Source: Paenibacillus wynnii
Lineage (GTDB): Bacteria > Bacillota > Bacilli > Paenibacillales > Paenibacillaceae
DNA length: 63,143 bases
Direction of reading: 5' to 3'
NCBI RefSeq assembly: GCF_030812855.1
Contig: NZ_JAUSTK010000030.1
Coordinates: forward strand, 1 to 63,143
A program made the position numbers and the translations under genes. This document shows, piece by piece, positions 24,250-33,366 of this stretch (positions within the stretch are counted from its first letter, which is position 1; every line of letters begins with the position of its first letter). The notes under the pieces were generated by a model that was not told the DNA's origin, ran no database searches, and was given only the letters and a program-made list of their open reading frames with translations.

Positions 24250-27200
24250 TTGCAAGGTCTTATAGAAGCTTTTTCCAAAGACCCCGATTTTCAATCCGTC
24301 ACCCGGGGTGTTGCTGCAGGAATGAAAGAACAGCTGATATCGGGCTTGTCCGGCTCCGCGAGGCAGATTATGCTTGCGGCTCTGCACGAGGAGACTTCCC
24401 GACCGCTGCTCATAGTCACACATAATATGTTTTCAGCTCAGAAAATGGCAGAAGATCTACAGGAAGCGCTTTCTCCGGATCGGGTACTGCTCTATCCTGC
24501 CAATGAGCTAGTCGCTGCTGAAGCAGCTGTCTCCAGTCCGGAGACACTGGCACAGCGTATTGATGTTCTGACCAAATGCGCACAGGGCTTCCGTGGAATT
24601 GTTGTAGTCCCATACTCCGGAGTACGCAGATTGCTACCTTCGCCCGAGATTATGGCTCAGGCTCAGATTATAGTCTCTCAAGACGGAACACTGGTTTTGG
24701 AAGATTTCCTAACCTCTATGATTGAGATGGGTTATGAACGGGTAGAACGCGTAGAGAACCGCGGTGAACTAAGTGTGCGTGGTGGAATTATTGACTTTTA
24801 TCCTATGACCTCTCCCCTGGCCTACCGGGTGGAGCTGTTCGATGATGAGGTTGATTCGATTCGAACCTTTGATCCTGCGGATCAGCGCTCCATTGATAAA
24901 GTCCGCAGTGTAAAAATTACACCCTCGAAGGAAATCATCGCAGAGAAGTCCCGTCAAGAGAATGCCGCTTCAGAAGCAGCAGCGATGCTTGAGCGTCAAC
25001 TGGAGAAAATGACGGACCGCCAGGCAAAGCTTCGTTTGCGTGAAGAACTGGGACGAGAGCTTGAGATGCTGAGGGAAGGTACTTATTTCCCGGAAATCTA
25101 CAAATATATTTCTTTGCTTTACCCTGAACGCACTCATTTGTACGATTACATGGTAGAAGACACCATACTTGTTCTAGACGAGCCTGCACGGTTGCTTGAA
25201 ACCTCGAAGCAGCTTGAGCGTGATGAGTCGGAATGGAACCTTCATCTATTGCAAAATGGCAAGATGCTTCCTGAGCTGCCACTGTCTGTTGAGAGTGAAG
25301 TAGTTATGTATCGACGTCCATTTCAAAGCCTTTTCATGTCTATCTTTTTAAGACAGGTTCCACATATCCAGCCCCAGAACATTTTGGGCTTTATTAGCCG
25401 TGGTATGCAGGACTTCCATGGTCAAATGAATGTACTGAAGTCTGAGATGGAGCGTTGGAACAAGTCGGGCGTACGGGTCATGATGCTTGCAAACGGTGAG
25501 GAGCGGATCGAACGGGTTCGGAGAATACTTTATGATTACGGTATTGATGAGCCCACCATTGTTCAGGGAAACCTGGCTTCGGGCTTCGAACTTCCTTCTA
25601 TTCACCTGGCGGTCATTACCGAAGGTGAAATGTTCTCCCAAAAGCAGCGCAAGGCACGTAAAGTGTCCAAGGGTATAGATAACGCTGAGCGCATCAAGAG
25701 CTATACCGAACTGAAAATTGGCGATTATGTCGTTCATCAAAATCATGGTATAGGCAAGTACATGGGTATCGGGACGCTGGAAGTTAGCGGAATTCATCGT
25801 GATTATATGCATATTCTGTATGCTGGGGGCGACAAGCTCTCTGTACCTATTGAGCAGATTGATCTTATTCAAAAATATGTAGGCTCAGAAGACAAAGAGC
25901 CTAAGGTATATAAGCTGGGCGGGAATGAATGGGCCAGAGTTACGAGCAAAGTACGTTCCTCGGTTCAGGATATTGCAGATGATCTTATTAAGCTGTACGC
26001 GGAGCGTCAAAGTGCCATTGGGTATGGTTTCGAGAAGGATACCCAAGAGCAGCATGAGTTCGAAGAGATTTTTCCTTATGAGGAAACTCGTGATCAGTTG
26101 CGGGCCATTGAAGAAATTAAAAAGGATATGGAACAAAATCGTCCGATGGATCGTCTTCTTTGTGGTGACGTTGGATACGGGAAGACTGAGGTTGCTATCA
26201 GAGCGGCATTTAAGTCGGCTATTGAAGGCAAGCAAGTAGCCGTGCTGGTGCCGACGACTATTTTAGCTCAGCAGCATTATGAGACTTTCCGTGAACGCTT
26301 TTCCAATTATCCGCTTAACATTCAGGTACTCAGCCGTTTCCGCAGCCGGAAGGAACAGAATGATACGATTAAAGGCGTCCGGCAGGGAACGGTAGATGTT
26401 GTTATTGGAACACACCGTCTGCTATCACAGGATCTGGTATTCAAAGATTTAGGACTGCTTATCGTGGATGAAGAGCAGCGTTTTGGTGTGACGCATAAGG
26501 AAAAGCTGAAGAAGCTGAAAACCAATGTTGATGTTCTTACCCTAACGGCGACACCTATTCCGCGTACCCTTCATATGTCGATGCTGGGTGTCCGTGATTT
26601 GTCTGTTATTGAGACACCTCCGGAGAATCGTTTCCCTGTACAGACCTATGTTGTAGAGCATAGTCAGACACTTACACGTGAGGCAGTAGAACGTGAGTTG
26701 GCTCGCGGCGGTCAGGTATACTATCTGTATAACCGTGTTCAGGGGATTCAGGAAATGGCGGCGCAGATCTCTATGCTGGTCCCGGAAGCAAGAGTAGGGA
26801 TCGGCCATGGGCAAATGTCGGAATCAGAGCTTGAGAAGACCATTCTTGATTTCCTGGACGGAGAATATGATGTACTCGTCAGTACAAGCATTATTGAGAC
26901 GGGTGTAGATATTCCGAATGTGAATACGCTTATTGTGCATGATGCCGATAAAATGGGCTTGTCCCAGCTGTATCAGCTTCGCGGTCGCGTCGGTCGGTCT
27001 AACAGGATTGCGTATGCCTATTTCACCTATCAGCGAGACAAGGTCTTGACGGAAGTGGCAGAGAAACGTCTCCAGTCCATCAAGGAATTTACGGAACTTG
27101 GCTCCGGTTTCAAAATAGCGATGCGTGACCTCTCCATCCGCGGAGCGGGAAATCTGTTGGGTGCTGAGCAGCATGGATTTATTGCTTCTGTCGGATTTGA

Positions 27201-27771
27201 CCTGTATTCACAGATGCTGGCTGAAGAAATACGCAAGCGTAAAGTAACGGTACTGGGTGAGGAAGACACCTCGCTCAAGGAAGGTAATACAATTATTGAT
27301 CTGGCAATTGATGCCTACCTTCCGTCCGAGTATATTTACGATAGTATTCAGAAGATTGAGATTTATAAAAAAGTAGCGGCAGTAACCTCATTTGATGAGG
27401 CTTCAGAGCTTGCGGATGAACTCCTTGATCGGTTTGGTGAACTGCCGGAGGCCGTTGATAACCTCTTGTCTGTCGCTCGGTTGAAGGTATATGGTAAAAT
27501 GTACGGAATTGATTCCATCGTCAGACGCGGGGAAGAGGTTTCCCTGAATTTTCATGAGGGGCGTACCGGAGCTTTTGATACCGCGAAGCTTGCTAAGGTT
27601 GGAAATCGATTTGAAAGACGTGTACAATTTGATAGGGACGCGAAAGCAGCGATCCGGGTAAAATCTAAAGGGCTTGAGGATAAGGAGCTGCTTGGCTTAC
27701 TGGAACAATTTCTAGAAGAAGTCAAACAGTCTTTAAAATCGAAGGGAGAATTACACAATGTCACTAAATAA
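24250..27771 (+). CDS. mfd: Transcription-repair coupling factor Mfd
   Basis: Mfd removes RNA polymerase stalled at DNA lesions and recruits UvrA. The protein of about 1173 residues has an N-terminal UvrB-like region (SGSARQIMLAAL, then GVRRLLPSPE), a RNA-polymerase-interacting CarD-like domain (IGDYVVHQNHGIGKYMG), and a RecG-like translocase with Walker A GDVGYGKTEVA, DEEQRFG and TATPIPRTLHMS. A C-terminal TRCF domain follows. The open frame reaches 24187, but AGAGGTG at 24234-24240 suits TTG 24250 (or 24247), matching the family start. It overlaps the next gene by 14 bases. Confidence 0.95.
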   Translation: MQGLIEAFSKDPDFQSVTRGVAAGMKEQLISGLSGSARQIMLAALHEETSRPLLIVTHNMFSAQKMAEDLQEALSPDRVLLYPANELVAAEAAVSSPETLAQRIDVLTKCAQGFRGIVVVPYSGVRRLLPSPEIMAQAQIIVSQDGTLVLEDFLTSMIEMGYERVERVENRGELSVRGGIIDFYPMTSPLAYRVELFDDEVDSIRTFDPADQRSIDKVRSVKITPSKEIIAEKSRQENAASEAAAMLERQLEKMTDRQAKLRLREELGRELEMLREGTYFPEIYKYISLLYPERTHLYDYMVEDTILVLDEPARLLETSKQLERDESEWNLHLLQNGKMLPELPLSVESEVVMYRRPFQSLFMSIFLRQVPHIQPQNILGFISRGMQDFHGQMNVLKSEMERWNKSGVRVMMLANGEERIERVRRILYDYGIDEPTIVQGNLASGFELPSIHLAVITEGEMFSQKQRKARKVSKGIDNAERIKSYTELKIGDYVVHQNHGIGKYMGIGTLEVSGIHRDYMHILYAGGDKLSVPIEQIDLIQKYVGSEDKEPKVYKLGGNEWARVTSKVRSSVQDIADDLIKLYAERQSAIGYGFEKDTQEQHEFEEIFPYEETRDQLRAIEEIKKDMEQNRPMDRLLCGDVGYGKTEVAIRAAFKSAIEGKQVAVLVPTTILAQQHYETFRERFSNYPLNIQVLSRFRSRKEQNDTIKGVRQGTVDVVIGTHRLLSQDLVFKDLGLLIVDEEQRFGVTHKEKLKKLKTNVDVLTLTATPIPRTLHMSMLGVRDLSVIETPPENRFPVQTYVVEHSQTLTREAVERELARGGQVYYLYNRVQGIQEMAAQISMLVPEARVGIGHGQMSESELEKTILDFLDGEYDVLVSTSIIETGVDIPNVNTLIVHDADKMGLSQLYQLRGRVGRSNRIAYAYFTYQRDKVLTEVAEKRLQSIKEFTELGSGFKIAMRDLSIRGAGNLLGAEQHGFIASVGFDLYSQMLAEEIRKRKVTVLGEEDTSLKEGNTIIDLAIDAYLPSEYIYDSIQKIEIYKKVAAVTSFDEASELADELLDRFGELPEAVDNLLSVARLKVYGKMYGIDSIVRRGEEVSLNFHEGRTGAFDTAKLAKVGNRFERRVQFDRDAKAAIRVKSKGLEDKELLGLLEQFLEEVKQSLKSKGELHNVTK

Positions 27772-28804
27772 TCAAAAGTCATGGAAAGTACTGCTGGTGT
27801 CACTGGCTGCAGTTGTTTCCTTTTCCATGTTGTCAGCTTGCAGCAATAACAATAATAACACTGCCGATGATAATAGCACGGCTGTAGCTAGCTACAAGGG
27901 CGGAACGATTACAGAGAAGGAATTCGCTCTGGATCAACGGATTATGAAGGTTCTTTCACCTGAACAGGCGCAATATTTGGAGATTGATGAATTTAAGGAA
28001 TCTATTTTACGGCAGGAGATTGCCTTCGAATATCTGGCCGGCAAGGCGTCGGATAAAGCGAAAGAAGAAGCCGAGAAGGAAGCAGATGTGCAGATTGCTA
28101 ACTTTAAGACGGGTATGGGTGATACCTTCGAGAGCACTTTGAAGGAGCAGGACATTAAGGAAAAAGACATCCGGACTTACATGGTCCGTGTGCTTTCTGT
28201 TTATCAAGATATGTTGGGTAAAGTAACCGACGATGAAGTGACGAAGGAATTTGAAGCCACAAAAGGTGATTTCACAGTTGCCACCCTTCGTCATGTTCTG
28301 ATCGGGTTCACGGATGCTAATGAAAAAGAACGTACGGATGAAGAAACACTGAAACTTATCAAGGAAGTAAAGACTCAATTGGATGGCGGAGCGGATTTTG
28401 CCGAAATCGCCAAGAAATACTCCGAGGATCCAGGCTCTAAGGATGCGGGTGGAGAAATTGCGGACAAGCCTCTAGGAACGTATGTAGAGGAGTTTAAAAA
28501 AGCTGCTCAAACCCTGCCGCTTAACACCATTAGTGAACCCGTAAAAACTTCGTACGGTTACCACATTATTAAAGTGGAATCACGGACAGAGAAAACCTTT
28601 GATCAACTAACAGATGATGAGAAGGAAGGCGTTAAGGGCTCGATTGCTTCCGCCAACCTGCAGACGTTTATGGAGACGGGTCTGGAAGATCTTGATGTCA
28701 AAATCAACCTGCCGAAAAGCTCTGCCCCTGCAGCCGATAGCGGAACAGAACCTACCACGGCTCCAAGTGCGGAAGCTCCTGCTGCAACGGAAGCTGCTAA
28801 ATAA
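27758..28804 (+). CDS. prsA: PrsA-like peptidyl-prolyl isomerase lipoprotein
   Basis: The 348-residue protein carries a lipoprotein signal with lipobox LSAC (cysteine near residue 28), an Asn-rich linker, a SurA/PrsA-like helical chaperone region, and a parvulin rotamase domain (about 180-280) with LRHVLIGF, YSEDPGSKDAGGEI and SYGYHIIKV. It should assist folding of exported proteins outside the membrane. A low-complexity Ala/Pro/Thr tail ends the protein. Its start overlaps the mfd end by 14 bases, and GGGAGAA precedes it. This gene is not in the B. subtilis mfd-spoVT interval. Confidence 0.93.
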   Translation: MSLNNQKSWKVLLVSLAAVVSFSMLSACSNNNNNTADDNSTAVASYKGGTITEKEFALDQRIMKVLSPEQAQYLEIDEFKESILRQEIAFEYLAGKASDKAKEEAEKEADVQIANFKTGMGDTFESTLKEQDIKEKDIRTYMVRVLSVYQDMLGKVTDDEVTKEFEATKGDFTVATLRHVLIGFTDANEKERTDEETLKLIKEVKTQLDGGADFAEIAKKYSEDPGSKDAGGEIADKPLGTYVEEFKKAAQTLPLNTISEPVKTSYGYHIIKVESRTEKTFDQLTDDEKEGVKGSIASANLQTFMETGLEDLDVKINLPKSSAPAADSGTEPTTAPSAEAPAATEAAK

Positions 28805-28819
28805 GAATTACCATTTATA

Positions 28820-28845
28820 CACCACCTTAGGGTGGTGTTTTTTTG
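28820..28845 (+). terminator. prsA terminator
   Basis: CACCACC and GGTGGTG arms around TTAG are followed by seven T. A group II intron begins about ten bases further on. Confidence 0.9.
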
Positions 28846-29384
28846 ATGCCTGCGTGCCCAGAGGCGCGCATTATCTAGTTGGTGAAAGTCCAACCAAAGG
28901 AGGGGCCAAGCCACCTTTGTAGCTAGGATGCTTGCACATGGCGAAATCTGTGTGTAAAAGCGCATCGACCAAAGTACCGGTCAGAGACCGGGCGAGCAAC
29001 GATCCAGGCCGCAACATGAAGTGAATCCTGCCGCGTCGTCAAAAAGGCCCTGCGAAGGGGAAAAGAGGGTGCCGAGTCTCGAGACATTAGACGAAGGCCA
29101 AGGAAACTGTACAGAACTTGGAACAATAGTGAAGAACCCTCCGGCGTATAGGGAACGGCATGGGTTGAAAGATAATGCAGTGAACTGGGGAGACCCTCCC
29201 CCACACGGGATTTTTTTTTTTAGGAACCCGTAAAGAGACGCTCTATAAGTCCAAAAGATGAAATGAATCGTCTGTGGGAAGGGAGTCCGAGGGGCTCATA
29301 ATACCGAGGAACCTAAGGACAACATAACCTTAGGGAGGGAAGGAGCCCTGCTTTGTTTATGCTTTTGGGAGGAGGTACGAGTGA

Positions 29385-30677
29385 GTGAATGCCAACCGGC
29401 TAACGACACCCAAGGAAAAAGTTCAAGAACTCCAAGAAAAGCTAGGTCATGCGGCCAAGGAGAACAACAAGCGTAAATTCCATGCTCTGTATGACAAAAT
29501 CTACCGCTGGGATGTGCTATGCGAAGCCTGGAAACGGGTGAAAGCGAACAAGGGAGCTGCGGGAGTAGATGCCGTGACACTCGCTGGAATCGAGGAACAA
29601 GGAGTCACGAGATTCCTCAAAAGCTGTGAGCGAGAACTGAAAGAGGGCAATTACCACCCACAGCCTGTACGGCGGCATTATATCCCGAAGAAAGACGGGA
29701 AACCAAGACCGCTTGGCATACCCACCGTGCGCGACCGAGTCATGCAAATGGCAGCGAAACTCGTGATAGAACCCATCTTCGAAGCGGATTTCGAAGAAGT
29801 ATCCTTCGGATTTCGCCCGAAGCGAAGTGCGAAAGGAGCGTTAGATCGAATCCGGAAAGCCTGTAACCGCAAAGGAAATTGGGTAGTCGACGTCGATATC
29901 CAAGGTTACTTTGACAACATTAATCAAGATAAACTCATGAAATTGGTACAAATGCGTATCAATGACAGGCGGATCTTGAAGTTAATACGGAAGTGGCTTC
30001 AAGCGGGAATCATGGAAGAAGGAAACGTACGGCGCTCTGATTTAGGGACACCGCAAGGTGGGGTCATATCACCACTGTTGGCGAATATCTATCTGAACTA
30101 CTTTGACCGATTGTGGGAAAAACACGGAAGTGGAGTGGGAGAACTGACAAGGTATGCAGACGATTTTGTGGTGGTCTGCAAAACCAAAAAGGACGCGGAA
30201 CATGCGTATGAACTTATACGCAGAATCATGGAACGTCTAGAGTTAACCCTACACCCGACCAAAACCCGCATTGTAGGCTTATGGACAGGAGACGAAGGAT
30301 TCGACTTCTTAGGGATGCACCACCGAAAAACGAAAGCAGAAACGTCTCAAGGGAAGGTGTACTATACCACGCAACAGTGGCTAACGAAGAAGGCAGAGGA
30401 ACGCATCCGAGGTGTGGTCAAAGAAAGACTAGCACCACCCGGCATGCGTGCAAAATCGTTCGGGGAGCATGTGAAATGGCTCAATCCAAAGATTCAGGGA
30501 TGGAGAAATTATTACTACACGAACTACAGCCAAAAGAGATTAGCAAAACTGGATTGGTATATTCTGCAGCGATTAACCCGGTGGTACGCGAAGAAGAGAC
30601 AACGTGGGAGATGGATGAGTTCATTACCTGAGGTTAAGTATATTGCCAATATGTATGGACTAAGAACGCTATTGTAA
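29385..30677 (+). CDS. ltrA: Group II intron reverse transcriptase/maturase
   Basis: The 430-residue protein has RT motifs in order: RPLGIPTVRDRVMQ (about 108-121), FGFRPKRSAKGAL (about 141-153), DVDIQGYFDNI, GTPQGGVISPLLANIYL (221-237) and the catalytic YADD (257-260). A maturase (X/GIIM) domain follows with LNPKIQGWRNYY and LTRWYAKKRQ. No C-terminal HNH endonuclease is present, so mobility would use a nick supplied elsewhere, for example at replication forks. All residues of the active site are intact and the frame is unbroken. GGGAGGAGG lies nine bases before the GTG. The intron class is not assigned. Confidence 0.93.
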   Translation: MNANRLTTPKEKVQELQEKLGHAAKENNKRKFHALYDKIYRWDVLCEAWKRVKANKGAAGVDAVTLAGIEEQGVTRFLKSCERELKEGNYHPQPVRRHYIPKKDGKPRPLGIPTVRDRVMQMAAKLVIEPIFEADFEEVSFGFRPKRSAKGALDRIRKACNRKGNWVVDVDIQGYFDNINQDKLMKLVQMRINDRRILKLIRKWLQAGIMEEGNVRRSDLGTPQGGVISPLLANIYLNYFDRLWEKHGSGVGELTRYADDFVVVCKTKKDAEHAYELIRRIMERLELTLHPTKTRIVGLWTGDEGFDFLGMHHRKTKAETSQGKVYYTTQQWLTKKAEERIRGVVKERLAPPGMRAKSFGEHVKWLNPKIQGWRNYYYTNYSQKRLAKLDWYILQRLTRWYAKKRQRGRWMSSLPEVKYIANMYGLRTLL

Positions 30678-30702
30678 TCTGCATGCCCATGAATGACAAA
30701 CA

Positions 30703-30742
30703 TCGGAAAGCCGTATGAGGGAAAACCTCACGTACGGTTTGA
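30703..30742 (+). ncRNA. Intron domain V (catalytic hairpin)
   Basis: AAGCCGTA pairs with TACGGTTT, keeping the AGC triad with its G-T pair. A two-base CG bulge and TGAGG/CCTCA lead to a GAAAA loop. This is the typical 34-nt catalytic hairpin. Domain VI (GGGGCTGG/CCAGCC) follows at about 30744-30778. Confidence 0.88.
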
Positions 30743-30864
30743 TGAGGAGGGGCTGGGTTGCACCAGCCTTTTACTCTAGAATAAAATAATGGGTGCTCGA
30801 ATTGCCGTTTTCTTGTTGTTTTTAAGCACAATGTTGGAGTCATATTCTAATCAAGTAATGTTAT

Positions 30865-30894
30865 GTATAAGTAATTGGGAACAGATGAATACTA
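30865..30894 (+). promoter_or_regulatory. Sigma-G promoter candidate of spoVT
   Basis: GTATA (30865-30869), exactly 18 bases, then AATACTA (30888-30894) match the sigma-G pattern except for the first base of the -10. In B. subtilis spoVT is sigma-G dependent. The promoter lies downstream of the intron. Confidence 0.65.
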
Positions 30895-30986
30895 GGGTCA
30901 GATATCACGATAAATCACTGGGATTATCCTTCCCATAGGTGCAGTAGTTGGACCATACTTCTTATGAAAGCGGGGCAACATGTGAA

Positions 30987-31529
30987 ATGAAAGCTACTGG
31001 AATTGTACGCCGTATAGATGACCTCGGACGAGTAGTTATCCCCAAAGAAATTAGACGAACCCTTCGAATTCGTGAGGGTGATCCACTGGAAATATTCGTA
31101 GACCGTGACGGTGAAGTTATACTGAAGAAGTATTCTCCGATTGGCGAGCTTGGAGATTTTGCCAAGGAATATGCAGAGTCGCTATTTGAAGGTACCGGAC
31201 ATATAACTATGATTTCGGACCGGGACACATTTATTGCTTTAGCAGGCGGATCTAAAAAGGATTATTTGGATAAGCAGGTAGGGATCTTATTGGAAAACTG
31301 TATGGACAGCCGCAAAACGGTATTGGAAACGAATAGTGGAAGTTATGAAATTTGTAAGGATCATCCGGATGCTATGTCTTCTTATGTAGCCGCACCGATT
31401 ATCTCCGGAGGTGACCCCATTGGCTCTGTAGTATTGATGAATAAGGATGAGGCCGTTAAAATGTCTCAAATGGAAATCAAAATGGCTGAAACAGCTGCCG
31501 CTTTTCTAGGCAAACAAATGGAGCAGTAA
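30987..31529 (+). CDS. spoVT: Stage V sporulation protein T
   Basis: SpoVT is an AbrB-like regulator that tunes sigma-G-dependent genes in the forespore. The 180-residue product has an N-terminal swapped-hairpin DNA-binding domain (MKATGIVRRIDDLGRVVIPK) almost identical to Bacillus SpoVT, and a C-terminal GAF-like domain (about 55-178). The longer open frame from 30948 is rejected because the conserved family start is ATG 30987; a clear ribosome-binding site is lacking, with only GGGG about 13 bases upstream. The intron separates it from prsA-mfd. Confidence 0.95.
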   Translation: MKATGIVRRIDDLGRVVIPKEIRRTLRIREGDPLEIFVDRDGEVILKKYSPIGELGDFAKEYAESLFEGTGHITMISDRDTFIALAGGSKKDYLDKQVGILLENCMDSRKTVLETNSGSYEICKDHPDAMSSYVAAPIISGGDPIGSVVLMNKDEAVKMSQMEIKMAETAAAFLGKQMEQ

Positions 31530-31548
31530 TACCTTCTGTACAATACGC

Positions 31549-31598
31549 CCCGCTTATCTTTGGATTTATGATCCCAGAGGAAGCGGGACTTTTGTTGT
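31549..31598 (+). terminator. spoVT terminator
   Basis: CCCCGCTT pairs with AAGCGGG around a partly paired loop, followed by ACTTTTGTTG. Confidence 0.65.
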
Positions 31599-31661
31599 CT
31601 GAGGCCTTTACGGTATAATATAGAAATTCATCCCATTATAGCCGTAGAAGTAGGTATATTT

Positions 31662-33278
31662 ATGAAACCTTCAACATCAGGCTCCAAACTGCTGCAAGGC
31701 GCTTTTATTCTTAGTGCGGCAGCCATTATTTCGAAGCTGATTGGAACACTGCAAAAAATTCCGCTGCAGAACTTGGGCGGTGATGCCGTATTCGGAATAT
31801 ATAACACTGTATATCCGCTTTATATATTACTCGTAACAGTAGCCATGCTTGGCTTGCCGGCGGCTGTTTCCAAGTTTGTAGCAGAAGCTGCAGTGGGTGA
31901 ACGGCAGGAAACTGCCCGGCGAATTTTAGTACGGTCTGCAGTTATCACCGGACTTAGCGGCTTAGTGATAGGTGTCGCCACCTACACGGGGGCCTCGTTT
32001 ATTGCAGGCTGGGTCGGTAACTCCCATATTACTGCCGCACTGCGTACTGCCGCATGGGGATTGCTTTTTGTCCCGGTGATGTCTGCACTGCGCGGTTACT
32101 TTCAAGGACTGCATAATATGGTGCCGACAGCGGTGTCGCAAATTGTAGAGCAGTCCGTACGTGTTGTTGTCATGATCACTCTGCTGTTGTATTTAAGTTC
32201 AGGAAACGCCGGTGCAGAGTCTATTGCTGCGGGTGCCATGCTCGGCTCAGCCGGTGGCGGTGCTGCTGGGCTCGTAATCATGCTGCTCTATTGGCAACGT
32301 CATCGAAGTCGTTCTGTATTAAAAAAGGCTCCAGCCGAAAGGCTAGAAGTCATTCATACCCGTCGTCTTTTGTCTTACGGAATCCCCGTAATGCTTGGAG
32401 CCCTTGCTGTCCCGCTTATAGGGCTGGTGGATGTATTCACGCTGCCCCGCCTGCTGTCTGCGGGCGCAAACGAAAGTGATGCGATGGTACAGTTTGGCGT
32501 ATATAACCGCGGCTTACCACTTGTACAGATCGTAACCATGCTGGCTACGACGCTATCTGTGGTTTTTATTCCTGCACTAGCAGAGGCGAATTACAGGGGA
32601 GATACTAAGCTGATAGAAGTACGCTGTCAGCAATCGCTTCACTGGTTCTGGCTGCTGGGTCTTGCAGCCTCGGTTGGCTTAGCGGTGCTTGCTGAGCCGA
32701 TTAACGTGGCCTTGTACGGCAATGCTGCCGGCACCAGTACAATGACCTGGATCGCGTTCACTGCCGCTGGCGGAACGGTCAGTATCATTTCCGCCGCGCT
32801 GCTGCAGGGCCTGGGGCATGTGCGTGCGCCGGCGCTGCACCTGCTGGCCGCCGCGCTGCTGAAGGCGGCCCTCAACGTGCTGCTCGTCCCGCAGCTAGGA
32901 ATTACCGGCGCGGCCATTGCTGGCGTGGCCGCGCATCTCTTCGCAGCAGCCCTGAACGTGCTGCTGCTGCGCCGTAAAGCCCATCTGCGGCTTCGCCCCG
33001 CAGATGTCTTGGCCAAGCCCGCGCTGCTGGTCGCGGGCTTAGGCTTCGCCGCCGCCGCTGTCAGCTGGAGCGCTGACGCAGCCTTGGCGGCAGCCGGCTT
33101 GGCCGGCGGGCGGGCCGCAAGCCTCGCGCAGAGCCTGCTCGGCGTGAGCGCGGGCTGCGCCGTCTTTGCCGTAGGCGCTATCGCCCTGCGGATGCTCAGC
33201 GAGGATGAGCTGCGAGGGCTGCCGGGCATCGGCCCTCCTTTGGCGAAGCTAATGAAGAAGCTTCGCCTCTTCCCGTAA
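31662..33278 (+). CDS. yabM: SpoVB/YabM-type lipid or polysaccharide flippase
   Basis: This 538-residue membrane protein has about 14 hydrophobic segments and belongs to the MOP superfamily near SpoVB, YabM and MurJ/Amj-linked flippases. The start SKLLQGAFILSAAAIISKLIG and the PLQNLGGDAVFGIYNTVYPLY segment are typical. It likely moves lipid-linked cell-envelope precursors; in B. subtilis YabM follows spoVT. A weak AGGT precedes the ATG. The last third, about 32760-33240, is strikingly rich in G+C and in Ala and Leu codons compared with the first two thirds, suggesting a mosaic origin or drift. Confidence 0.9.
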   Translation: MKPSTSGSKLLQGAFILSAAAIISKLIGTLQKIPLQNLGGDAVFGIYNTVYPLYILLVTVAMLGLPAAVSKFVAEAAVGERQETARRILVRSAVITGLSGLVIGVATYTGASFIAGWVGNSHITAALRTAAWGLLFVPVMSALRGYFQGLHNMVPTAVSQIVEQSVRVVVMITLLLYLSSGNAGAESIAAGAMLGSAGGGAAGLVIMLLYWQRHRSRSVLKKAPAERLEVIHTRRLLSYGIPVMLGALAVPLIGLVDVFTLPRLLSAGANESDAMVQFGVYNRGLPLVQIVTMLATTLSVVFIPALAEANYRGDTKLIEVRCQQSLHWFWLLGLAASVGLAVLAEPINVALYGNAAGTSTMTWIAFTAAGGTVSIISAALLQGLGHVRAPALHLLAAALLKAALNVLLVPQLGITGAAIAGVAAHLFAAALNVLLLRRKAHLRLRPADVLAKPALLVAGLGFAAAAVSWSADAALAAAGLAGGRAASLAQSLLGVSAGCAVFAVGAIALRMLSEDELRGLPGIGPPLAKLMKKLRLFP

Positions 33279-33366
33279 GGGTTGGAACAACTTAGCTTTA
33301 CATAAGCACCTATTACAAGCCCCGCGACCTTTCATGGATTGAGGCGGGCAGAGGAGTGGAACAGGC

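Larger units (their letters stand above)
28854..30779 (+). mobile_element. Group II intron with encoded reverse transcriptase
   Basis: The element starts GTGCCCAGAG, close to the GTGYG start of group II introns, and carries TAGTTGGTGAAAGTCCAACC-like domain I structure. It encodes a reverse transcriptase/maturase in domain IV and ends with a recognisable domain V and a domain VI stem with a bulged adenosine (about 30773). The 3' border may be off by a few bases. The RT lacks an HNH endonuclease. Insertion is directly behind the prsA terminator. A run of eleven T (29211-29221) lies before the ORF. Confidence 0.88.
30678..30986 (+). other. Intron 3' end and spoVT upstream region
   Basis: No gene lies in this stretch. 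It contains intron domains V and VI up to about 30779, about 85 bases of AT-rich flank, the sigma-G promoter candidate, and the untranslated leader of spoVT. Confidence 0.75.

Noticed and set aside
28854..30779. Insertion sequence or retron instead of group II intron
   Set aside because: No terminal inverted repeats or transposase; domain V and the maturase domain point to a group II intron.
32639..33229. Leftward Ala-rich frame opposite yabM
   Set aside because: GC-rich sequence has few stops on the opposite strand; no start signals or recognisable domain.
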